This document shows positions 1 to 5,122 of a DNA stretch of 7,041 bases, in pieces. The DNA is taken from assembly GCA_030590405.1 (NCBI GenBank), contig JAUUYO010000178.1, positions 1 to 7,041 of the forward strand, written 5' to 3'. The DNA is from Kangiellaceae bacterium (lineage in GTDB: Bacteria > Pseudomonadota > Gammaproteobacteria > Enterobacterales > Kangiellaceae). Each line of letters starts with the position of its first letter. The stretch's first letter is position 1. The notes beneath the pieces are model-generated. The model made no database searches. It saw nothing but the letters and a program-made list of their open reading frames with translations, and was not told where the DNA came from. The translations under genes and the position numbers were made by a program.

Positions 1-885
1 GTTAGCGGCCGTTCAGGCTCTGGTAAAACAGTCGCTTTAAGAGCTTTGGAAGATCAGGGTTTTTATTGTGTGGATAACATCCCAATAAAACTCATTCCCG
101 AATTATTAACCCAGACTGAAAACAAGTACCCGGAATTAGCCGTAGGTATCGATGCCCGCAATATCCCCTCTTCCGATGATGAATTTGAAGCAATCATGCA
201 GCTGTTGCAAACCAAAGGCAAAGAATTTCAAGTTATTTACATAGACGCCAGCGATCCAACCCTGCTTAAACGTTTTAGTGAAACCCGCCGCAGACACCCA
301 CTGACAGTTGAAGGGCTATCGCTATCTGAAGCGATAGCCGAAGAAAAAAAACGATTAGAACCGGTAATCCGATACGCCCAACTCGTGATAGATACCACTT
401 CAAAGACCCCCCATGAACTGTGTGAGACAATAATCAAGAGAGTGATTGGCGAAAAACAAACCCATTTAAGTATCCAATTTAAATCTTTTGGATTCAAAAA
501 CGGCGCTCCCACCGATGCCGATTTTGTTTTCGATGCCCGCTGTTTGCCCAATCCTTATTGGGAGGAAGCGTTGCGTCCTTACAATGGTCAAGATAAACAA
601 ATCATCTCTTATCTGGAAGAACGGCCTTATGTTCAAGAATATTTTTGGCAACTGAGAACCTTTTTACAAACCTGGATCCCTAGATTTGAAGAAGGCAACC
701 GAAACTATTTAACCATCGCCATTGGTTGTACTGGTGGGCAACACCGTTCAGTTTATATGGTGGAAAAACTGGCGGAGTATTTTGCGACCTTATACCAGGA
801 CATACAGATCAGGCACCGAGAACTAAAAAATAAATCCAATGAGCCACTCGGAAAAAGCTGTCAAACAAACCTGCCTGATCACTAA
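1..885 (+). CDS. rapZ: RapZ, RNase adapter / nucleotide-binding protein (5' end cut off)
   Basis: The reading frame is open from the first base, so the gene starts outside the window; compared with E. coli RapZ only about five residues are missing. The visible start is a Walker A loop (GRSGSGKT, window residues 3-10), followed by the family-typical DQGFYCVDNIP. The C-terminal domain carries SFGFKNG, FDARCLPNPYW and GCTGGQHRSVY (residues 242-252). In E. coli RapZ binds the small RNA GlmZ and presents it to RNase E, controlling GlmS and amino-sugar synthesis; the same role is inferred here. The visible 294 residues are about 15 more than expected. The extra residues lie after RHRELKN, exactly where E. 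coli RapZ ends in a short basic tail needed for RNA binding. One extra A in the A6 run at 825-830 would give ...RHRELKK-stop at once, seven bases before the ptsO start codon, so the extension is probably a frameshift product. The 3' end overlaps the ptsO remnant by 47 bases. Confidence 0.96.
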   Translation, partial: VSGRSGSGKTVALRALEDQGFYCVDNIPIKLIPELLTQTENKYPELAVGIDARNIPSSDDEFEAIMQLLQTKGKEFQVIYIDASDPTLLKRFSETRRRHPLTVEGLSLSEAIAEEKKRLEPVIRYAQLVIDTTSKTPHELCETIIKRVIGEKQTHLSIQFKSFGFKNGAPTDADFVFDARCLPNPYWEEALRPYNGQDKQIISYLEERPYVQEYFWQLRTFLQTWIPRFEEGNRNYLTIAIGCTGGQHRSVYMVEKLAEYFATLYQDIQIRHRELKNKSNEPLGKSCQTNLPDH

Positions 886-1095
886 CCAAAAAGAACTACA
901 CGCGCGCCGCAGCACCAGTCGTTACTTTATCCACTCAATTTCAAGCAGAAATCAGCTTCTGGATTAAGCTTAATAAAACGGTTAACTCTGGATGCGCTGC
1001 AAGGCTATAACATAGAAAGAGTCGCTCAAGGAGTAGATGCTGAAGTCGCATCCGAAGCAATTTATCAATTGTTCTTAAATGGTTTTGGAGAGTTC
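839..1095 (+). pseudogene. ptsO: Decayed ptsO (NPr, HPr-like phosphocarrier of the nitrogen PTS)
   Basis: Three pieces of an HPr-fold protein follow one another in three frames. From ATG 839 the frame reads MSHSEKAVKQTCLITNQ then KELHAR, which includes the phospho-accepting His of the LHAR motif. At the CG run 901-908 the match moves to the frame of 906 and reads AAAPVVTLSTQFQAEIS, aligning residue for residue with E. coli NPr after HAR if two bases of the CG repeat were lost. That frame runs to KTVN at about 986. From 988 a third frame reads LDALQGYNIERVAQGVDAE and AIYQLFLNGFGE, the NPr C terminus. About 20-26 bases encoding the middle helix are missing at the second break. No stop follows FGE, and the last frame runs on to 1272, antisense to lepB. 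In the first frame translation would stop at 965-967, after 42 residues. NPr normally passes phosphate from EI-Ntr to EIIA-Ntr (PtsN) and lies just after rapZ in many gammaproteobacteria, so position and sequence agree. Confidence 0.85.
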
Positions 1096-1156
1096 GAAGC
1101 GTATCCTCTTATATGGACCCTGGGCAAAATAGAGCCTGTAAATAATACTACAATAG

Positions 1157-1852
1157 CTACAATTCAACTGAATATCGCCCGTCTCTCGGCAGGTAATAAT
1201 TTTCCTTGTCGAATGACACAATCACTTGCTCGGCTCGACCAATCAATTCATTTCGAGGCACCACGCCAATAACTCGGGAATCGGCGCTGTTATCGCGATT
1301 ATCTCCCATCACCCAGTAGCTATCTCGTGGTACTCGCACCGCCGGAAAAGAAGAAAGCCGACTAGCTCCATCTAACCGGATCCGGATGTCATGTTTTTTT
1401 ACTAATAAATCATCTAATTTGAATGATTCTTTGTAATAAGCTGCGACACTGCGATCATTTAAGAAATCGTCAAAATCAGCAGAATATTCAATTACTTTGA
1501 TCTCTACCGGTTGTTGATTGACATAAAGTCGGTTGTTTCTTAATTCAATCATATCGCCAGGAGTACCGATCACTCGCTTGATTAACCGCTCTTCGGAGAC
1601 TTGAGAGTCAAACACAATAATATCCCCCCGCAGGGGCTCAGCCCGACGACTCAAATTTATCTGAGTAAAAGGGATTTTCGTATCATATGCCAGTTTGTTT
1701 ACCCAAACCCGATCACCTATTAAAATAGTCGGCTGCATCGATCCGCTCGGTACGTGATACCAATCGGCGATCGCACTTCTAAAAAACAACATTAAAAACA
1801 AAAAAAGGATAAATGGCTTATTTTGTTTCCAGATTTTTGCCAACATTTTCAT
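1157..1852 (-). CDS. lepB: Signal peptidase I, short form with one membrane segment
   Basis: The product is a serine-lysine protease that removes signal peptides from exported proteins on the outer face of the inner membrane. With the start chosen here it has 231 residues: a basic N terminus, one hydrophobic segment (about 13-29), box B with the catalytic serine (PSGSMQPT, Ser38), the catalytic lysine in ERLIKRVIGTPGD (Lys92), and box E (GDNRDNSADSR, 183-193). All active-site boxes are intact. An upstream in-frame ATG at 1867 would add five residues, but the AGAGGA just after it lies at proper spacing for ATG 1852, so I prefer the latter. E. coli LepB is longer (324 residues) with two membrane segments, and lepB usually follows lepA and precedes rnc. 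Here it follows a LysR gene in the same direction, 115 bases downstream, and converges on the ptsO remnant. It may be a second paralogue; this window cannot show whether another copy exists. Confidence 0.93.
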   Translation of the reverse strand: MKMLAKIWKQNKPFILFLFLMLFFRSAIADWYHVPSGSMQPTILIGDRVWVNKLAYDTKIPFTQINLSRRAEPLRGDIIVFDSQVSEERLIKRVIGTPGDMIELRNNRLYVNQQPVEIKVIEYSADFDDFLNDRSVAAYYKESFKLDDLLVKKHDIRIRLDGASRLSSFPAVRVPRDSYWVMGDNRDNSADSRVIGVVPRNELIGRAEQVIVSFDKENYYLPRDGRYSVEL

Positions 1853-1967
1853 CAAACTTCCTCTCATATATAACCCAATAGCTTATTAGTTCGACCAAAC
1901 CGATATTTATTACAAAATAAACATCTTATTTTGAGATTTTTAAACAAATCTTCGAGATACTCGCCGA

Positions 1968-2864
1968 TCAATAGCCGCTCTCTAATTTGACCGTTTCGAG
2001 TAACCAGTCAATAAATGCCTTCACCTTTGGTCTTTGCGCTGACTCAATCGGACAAACAACATCATAAGAAAAATCGCTTTCCATCGTCATTTCAAAGGGT
2101 TGCACCAGCCTGCCGGATAATACGTCTGCTTGAGACAAAACAAGATGTCCCATCGCAATACCTTGACCAAAGATCGCCGCTTGTAGCACCATGCTGGTAT
2201 GGCTAAAAATCGAACCATGGGAGAGATCAATGCCTTTAACCCCTGCAAGTCTTAGCCATTTTTGCCAGTCCTTGGTGTTAAAATCATGCAATAAGTTATG
2301 TTGTTTGAGATCTTCCGGTTTGCTTAATGACTTATTTCCTTCTAATAGGGCTGGGGCACACAAAGGAGTCAGCCGCTCATTCAACAAAGAGACACTATGT
2401 AATCCCGGATAATTTCCGATCTCATAATAAATAGCAACGTCAACATCTTCTCTTAAAAAATCTACCGTTTCATCACTGGCTTTTAATCGAACCTCAATAT
2501 CCGGATAAATTTTATTGAATTTAGATAAACGAGGGATCAGCCAAGAAGTTGCAAATGTAGGTACCACACTCACAGTCAGTGGTCCTCCGGCAACTTGCGA
2601 TTTAACAAGCTCGGTCGCAGCAGTCAAGTTTTCAAAAACATCTCGGATTTTTGGCCAGTAGTTCTGCCCTTCATCAGTAAGTAGTAACTTACGGTTTCGC
2701 CTAATAAACAAAGGCAGTCCAAGAAATTCTTCTAAAGTTTTTATTTGATGACTGACCGCAGCCTGGGTAACAAACAGCTCATCTGCAGCACGGGTAAAAC
2801 TCAAATGTCTACCTGCCGCTTCAAAGGCACGCAAACTTTTCAATGGTGGAATTTTTCGACTCAC
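1968..2864 (-). CDS. gcvA: LysR-family transcriptional regulator, GcvA type
   Basis: A 298-residue LysR regulator with strong similarity to E. coli GcvA along its length. The N terminus (SRKIPPLKSLRAFEAAGRHL, then SFTRAADELFVTQAAVSHQI) holds the winged helix-turn-helix at about residues 20-40. The effector domain has SWLIPRLSKFN, DVDVAIYY and the GcvA-like IFSHTSMVLQAAIFGQGIA. The open frame extends to TTG 2870, but GTG 2864 fits better: AGGGA lies six bases upstream, and the protein then begins like GcvA (MSKRLPPL in E. coli). GcvA in enterics activates the glycine cleavage operon and the divergent small RNA gene gcvB. Neither gcvTHP nor a recognisable gcvB is here, although the divergent region seems to encode an RNA. 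GcvA-like paralogues are common and many control other genes, so the subfamily is sure but the glycine role is inferred. The neighbouring ctlX is another possible target. Confidence 0.88.
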   Translation of the reverse strand: MSRKIPPLKSLRAFEAAGRHLSFTRAADELFVTQAAVSHQIKTLEEFLGLPLFIRRNRKLLLTDEGQNYWPKIRDVFENLTAATELVKSQVAGGPLTVSVVPTFATSWLIPRLSKFNKIYPDIEVRLKASDETVDFLREDVDVAIYYEIGNYPGLHSVSLLNERLTPLCAPALLEGNKSLSKPEDLKQHNLLHDFNTKDWQKWLRLAGVKGIDLSHGSIFSHTSMVLQAAIFGQGIAMGHLVLSQADVLSGRLVQPFEMTMESDFSYDVVCPIESAQRPKVKAFIDWLLETVKLESGY

Positions 2865-2893
2865 CAGCAATCCCTGTATATAAAGACATATTT

Positions 2894-2907
2894 TGCATAC
2901 GTATGCA
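2894..2907. repeat. 14-base perfect palindrome in the gcvA leader
   Basis: TGCATACGTATGCA is a perfect dyad lying 30 bases upstream of the gcvA start codon. It is also downstream of the predicted gcvA transcription start near 2942. Its position would suit an operator or autoregulatory site. A CTAAT pentamer, the core reported for GcvA binding in E. coli, lies at 2937-2941, but such a short AT-rich word is weak evidence. Confidence 0.5.
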
Positions 2908-2948
2908 TGAAAATGAGATTTTTCGCATTAATTTTTCTAATCCAAAGC

Positions 2949-2977
2949 ATTATAAATGATCGTTTGAATGGATACAA
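2949..2977 (-). promoter_or_regulatory. Predicted sigma-70 promoter of gcvA
   Basis: On the minus strand a perfect TATAAT (2954-2949) stands 17 bases downstream of TTGTAT (2977-2972), a weak -35. Transcription would begin near 2942 and give a leader of about 78 bases. It overlaps the oppositely directed promoter at 2964-2991, so RNA polymerase could probably occupy only one at a time. Confidence 0.5.
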
Positions 2978-2991
2978 ATTAAGCGTATTAT
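2964..2991 (+). promoter_or_regulatory. Predicted sigma-70 promoter of the divergent non-coding RNA
   Basis: TTGAAT (2964-2969) and TATTAT (2986-2991) are separated by 16 bases, matching the consensus at four and five of six positions. Transcription would start near 2998. The -10 overlaps an inverted repeat, ATTATG (2987-2992) and CATAAT (2998-3003), separated by CGCGT, which could be a regulator site at the start point. The -35 of the gcvA promoter lies inside this promoter's spacer. Confidence 0.45.
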
Positions 2992-3129
2992 GCGCGTCAT
3001 AATCAGTTGTTAAGCGAAAATAAACAATTGTTAAATGATTTTCATTTAATTTGCAGGGTTATGTTTATGGAGCGATAAAAGGTTATTTTATCGTTCAAGT
3101 AGTTGAAGTTTATTCGCTAGCGTGTTTTT

Positions 3130-3176
3130 AGCTTCAATGTAAGAGTTTGACTTATCTATCAGCTTCAATCTAATAG
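3130..3176 (+). repeat. Pair of 16-base direct repeats inside the candidate RNA
   Basis: AGCTTCAATGTAAGAG (3130-3145) and AGCTTCAATCTAATAG (3161-3176) agree at 14 of 16 positions and are 31 bases apart, about three DNA helical turns. In the RNA the second copy's AGCUUCAAU falls in the loop of the 3152-3180 hairpin. The spacing would suit a dimeric regulator on DNA; the loop placement would suit a repeated RNA pairing site. Confidence 0.55.
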
Positions 3177-3306
3177 ATAAATCAAGCGGATCATGTGGAT
3201 CCAAATTTTGAGTGTTATGTTTTTTCTGTCCTAACAGATTTTATTAGTAAGGGTCGTGATTTCCTACCCCTTTTGGTCCAAATTAATCACGCCAGAATTG
3301 CTAATC

Positions 3307-3337
3307 AGGCCTACTTTCAATAGTAGGCCTTTTTTTT
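3307..3337 (+). terminator. Strong rho-independent terminator
   Basis: A perfect nine-base stem, AGGCCTACT (3307-3315) and AGTAGGCCT (3322-3330), closes a TTCAAT loop and runs directly into eight T residues (3330-3337). No protein gene ends just before it; the nearest plus-strand gene upstream is the rapZ/ptsO block more than 2 kb away. It therefore most likely ends the candidate RNA. Confidence 0.92.
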
Positions 3338-3372
3338 GCCCTGAATTTACCCCTTCATAGTAATTTGATCAT

Positions 3373-3401
3373 TTGACGACCCGTTAAATAATTACCATAA
3401 T
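3373..3401 (+). promoter_or_regulatory. Predicted sigma-70 promoter of ctlX
   Basis: TTGACG (3373-3378) and CATAAT (3396-3401) are 17 bases apart, each matching consensus at five of six positions. This is the best promoter match in the window. Transcription would start near 3408, giving ctlX a leader of about 89 bases, and it lies downstream of the terminator at 3307-3337. Confidence 0.65.
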
Positions 3402-3496
3402 CCCCTTGTTGTTTTATTTCAGTACGGCTATATCAGACTGCACTCGTTTTAAATCAGCCATAAAATATCAACCACATCATCACGGACATTCAAGTT

Positions 3497-4489
3497 ATGG
3501 CTAGATCAAATAATCATCAGCCCCTCCACCTCACCAGCTCAGTGGTTATGGTTCGCCCCGTTGATTTTGCTTTTAATGAACAAACCGGTTTAGATAACGA
3601 GTTTCAACACCGCCCAATGCCCAGTGAGCAAGCTGTCATTAGCCAAAAAGTCATGGCCGAATTTGAACAGAGCGTACAATGCCTGCAAACATTAGGGATC
3701 GAGGTATTAATTCTGGAAAAACCGCATACCAATACCCCCCTCCCTGATGCGATATTTCCCAACAACTGGTTTTCCACCCGCACTGATGGCCGACTGATTA
3801 TCTACCCGATGAAAACCGAAAACCGCCGCGATGAAGTTCAAATTCCCCAGCTCAAAGATTTACTCCACAATGCCGGATACAAGCTTGCAGAGGTTGTCGA
3901 TTTACGCCGTCAATATTCAACAGAAGTGGCGCTCGAAGGCACAGGTTCACTCATTTTTCACCACCCTAGCAATCATCTTTTCGCAGCGTTATCCGAACGG
4001 TGTCAGGAACAGGCATTGACCAGCTATGCCGATGAGTTTGACTACCAACTGGTTCAATTTAATACCGCAAGCGCTCAAGGCTCACCGATTTACCATACCA
4101 ACGTATTGATGTCCTGCGGAGAAGATTTTGCGGTGATTACTGAAGCGGTCATTTCAACTCCTGGCAACAAAAAAGTTATGCACAGTCTGTCCGAATGCTT
4201 AAATGACATTATTATCATCACGGAAGAACAAATGAGCCGGAATTTTTGCGGCAATATTCTTCAATTAATAGATCCAAAGGGACAACCAGTGATCGCTCTA
4301 TCCAAATCAGCCTATCTTGGTTTTTCAGCAAGCCAGCGTAAACTATTAGAGAAGCATGGCAGTTTGGCCATCTGCGAAATTCCCTCCATCGAGCGGATCG
4401 GTGGCGGCAGTACTCGCTGTATGCTGGCAGAAAATTTCTTAACAAAAACTAAAACTGGCTACCTTAATTCTGAAGTCAATATTCCATAA
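3497..4489 (+). CDS. ctlX: CtlX-type citrulline utilisation hydrolase (pentein / amidinotransferase superfamily)
   Basis: A 330-residue guanidino-group-modifying enzyme of the pentein fold, related to arginine deiminases and dimethylarginine hydrolases. Typical motifs appear in order: MVRPVDFAFNEQT (18-30), the substrate-binding acidic motif PDAIFPNNWFST (83-94), LEGTGSLIF with the catalytic Glu (about 147), YHTNVLM with the catalytic His (200), and IERIGGGSTRCMLAE with the nucleophilic Cys (308). All key residues are present, so the enzyme should be active. The subfamily carries the name citrulline utilisation hydrolase (proposed reaction: citrulline to ornithine with release of ammonia and CO2); a related guanidino or ureido substrate cannot be excluded. 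No clear Shine-Dalgarno sequence precedes ATG 3497, but a start at Met18 would cut into the conserved N terminus. No arginine or ornithine genes are adjacent. Its 3' end overlaps the convergent pilin-like gene by 31 bases. Confidence 0.85.
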   Translation: MARSNNHQPLHLTSSVVMVRPVDFAFNEQTGLDNEFQHRPMPSEQAVISQKVMAEFEQSVQCLQTLGIEVLILEKPHTNTPLPDAIFPNNWFSTRTDGRLIIYPMKTENRRDEVQIPQLKDLLHNAGYKLAEVVDLRRQYSTEVALEGTGSLIFHHPSNHLFAALSERCQEQALTSYADEFDYQLVQFNTASAQGSPIYHTNVLMSCGEDFAVITEAVISTPGNKKVMHSLSECLNDIIIITEEQMSRNFCGNILQLIDPKGQPVIALSKSAYLGFSASQRKLLEKHGSLAICEIPSIERIGGGSTRCMLAENFLTKTKTGYLNSEVNIP

Positions 4490-4917
4490 CCAAGCCTGCA
4501 ATCCTTACTTCTAAACCGAACTAAAACGCTACCAGCGATACATTTCCAACGAACCTGGCCATCGTTATTGGAGATTTCGGGAATAAACGGTTCTAAAATG
4601 ATACTTTGATTGGCAAGCGGCCAATCCCCTTCAGCAAAAACCAAAGTCACCCGTTGATTAGATATAGCCATGTTAACCACTAGCGGTTTATCGCCGCGTG
4701 CCTCGGTTACGCCCAGGCTAAGTGTTTTACTGGAAGTCGATAATGAAGCATTTTTTTTGTATTGAACTTCAAGCGCTTCTGCATTTTTTGCAAACTCATT
4801 TATGGCCTGATTGAACAGCTGCACAGATGGTCGCTCTGGCGCAAAATAAACCACGTAACCAACCCCAGCACCAATGATGGCCGTTAATAATAATAAAAGC
4901 ATCTGGTTCTTAGTCAT
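4459..4917 (-). CDS. Membrane-anchored pilin-like protein
   Basis: With the chosen start this is a 152-residue protein: a short polar N terminus, one hydrophobic segment (about 6-25), a helical charged stretch (about 35-60), then a beta-rich domain ending DGQVRWKCIAGSV and RFRSKDCR. The two cysteines (126 and 140) and the W-x-C plus C-R pattern resemble the disulfide loop at the C terminus of type IV pilins. However, there is no prepilin cleavage motif (Gly followed by Phe-Thr-Leu-Ile-Glu) before the hydrophobic segment, so it would stay as a membrane anchor and not be processed. The frame is open back to 5079, but AAGAG lies seven bases before ATG 4917. ATG 4923 is also possible but has only one base after that site. 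The gene shares its upstream region with the kinase and meets ctlX tail to tail. The exact function is unknown; a minor-pilin or pilus-assembly role is a guess from the C terminus. Confidence 0.75.
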   Translation of the reverse strand: MTKNQMLLLLLTAIIGAGVGYVVYFAPERPSVQLFNQAINEFAKNAEALEVQYKKNASLSTSSKTLSLGVTEARGDKPLVVNMAISNQRVTLVFAEGDWPLANQSIILEPFIPEISNNDGQVRWKCIAGSVLVRFRSKDCRLGYGILTSELR

Positions 4918-4929
4918 CGTCATGCTCTT

Positions 4930-4948
4930 GGTTGTAGTTGTAGTTGTA
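4930..4948 (-). repeat. Triple CAACTA repeat in the pilin-like gene leader
   Basis: Three tandem six-base units (GTTGTA on the plus strand, CTACAA/CAACTA on the minus strand) lie just upstream of the chosen ribosome binding site. If translation began at the far upstream ATG 5079 they would encode a run of threonines. As a leader element the repeat could vary in length by slippage and alter spacing or translation. Confidence 0.6.
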
Positions 4949-4972
4949 GCTTCAATTGTAAAAGCCCTACAG

Positions 4973-4999
4973 AACTGGCTGAACTCAGGTTGGCCAGTT
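4973..4999 (-). repeat. Inverted repeat in the pilin-like/kinase intergenic region
   Basis: AACTGGC (4973-4979) and GCCAGTT (4993-4999) form a perfect seven-base stem around a 13-base loop. It lies in the predicted leader of the pilin-like gene and touches the possible kinase -35 (4998-5003), so it could be an operator or an RNA hairpin. Confidence 0.4.
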
Positions 5000-5027
5000 G
5001 AAATAATCACGTAGATAGTCAGATTAT
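4998..5027 (+). promoter_or_regulatory. Possible promoter of the kinase gene
   Basis: TTGAAA (4998-5003) and GATTAT (5022-5027), 18 bases apart, make a moderate sigma-70 match with a start near 5034. The -10 overlaps that of the opposite promoter at 5023-5052, so the two genes may be transcribed competitively. Confidence 0.3.
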
Positions 5028-5052
5028 AGGACAATTCAATCAATCTAACCAA
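5023..5052 (-). promoter_or_regulatory. Predicted promoter of the pilin-like gene
   Basis: On the minus strand a perfect TATAAT (5028-5023) follows TTGGTT (5052-5047) by 18 bases. The start would be near 5016 and the leader about 100 bases long, containing the inverted repeat at 4973-4999 and the CAACTA repeat. Confidence 0.45.
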
Positions 5053-5122
5053 AATTTCAGAAATAATCATAAATAGCATCTAGACTTAAACCAAATCTAA
5101 TCATTTTATTTACCGAATATTC

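Larger units (their letters stand above)
2998..3337 (+). ncRNA. Candidate structured non-coding RNA, divergent from gcvA
   Basis: No convincing protein frame exists here, yet the strand carries a chain of inverted repeats followed by a strong terminator. Hairpins seen: TTAAATGA/TCATTTAA at 3031-3049; GAGCGATAAAA/TTTTATCGTTC at 3070-3096 (one G-U pair, five-base loop); TTATCTAT/ATAGATAA at 3152-3180, extended by TTGA/TCAA past one mismatch to 3147-3185; GGATC/GATCC at 3188-3202; TCTGT/ACAGA at 3225-3238; CGTGATT/AATCACG at 3255-3291; and the terminator at 3307-3337. ctlX has its own promoter after this terminator, which argues that the transcript is independent rather than a leader. The length is about 340 bases from the promoter at 2964, and a shorter form is possible. 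GcvB occupies this position beside gcvA in enterics but is about 205 bases long with a GU-rich region that I do not see, so I do not assign that name. Confidence 0.45.

Noticed and set aside
237..651. Minus-strand open frames inside rapZ
   Set aside because: They show no recognisable protein features and overlap a well-conserved coding sequence.
1069..1272. Open plus-strand frame of 67 codons ending antisense to lepB
   Set aside because: Its first part is the NPr C terminus of the ptsO remnant and the rest is antisense to lepB. It has only a TTG start and is not an independent gene.
1934..1951. Inverted repeat AGATTT/AAATCT between gcvA and lepB as a terminator
   Set aside because: The stem is only six A/T-rich pairs and no T run follows on the minus strand.
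3147..3176. Second possible promoter (TTGACT plus TAATAG) for a shorter RNA
   Set aside because: The -10 is poor and the elements form part of the 3147-3185 hairpin, so I prefer the promoter at 2964-2991, though a shorter transcript is not excluded.
3193..3234. 13-codon frame (MWIQILSVMFFLS) ahead of the terminator, a possible leader peptide
   Set aside because: It has no well-spaced ribosome binding site and no run of regulatory codons. ctlX has its own promoter after the terminator, so attenuation is unlikely.
2998..3337. Naming the RNA GcvB
   Set aside because: Only the position next to gcvA agrees. The length differs and the GU-rich segment typical of GcvB is not apparent.
3000..3340. 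Riboswitch (for example glycine) controlling ctlX
   Set aside because: I see no conserved glycine-aptamer core, and a strong promoter lies between the terminator and ctlX.
4918..5079. Longer N terminus of the pilin-like protein starting at 5079
   Set aside because: The added residues include a threonine run encoded by the six-base repeat and would span the predicted promoter. A ribosome binding site fits the start at 4917.
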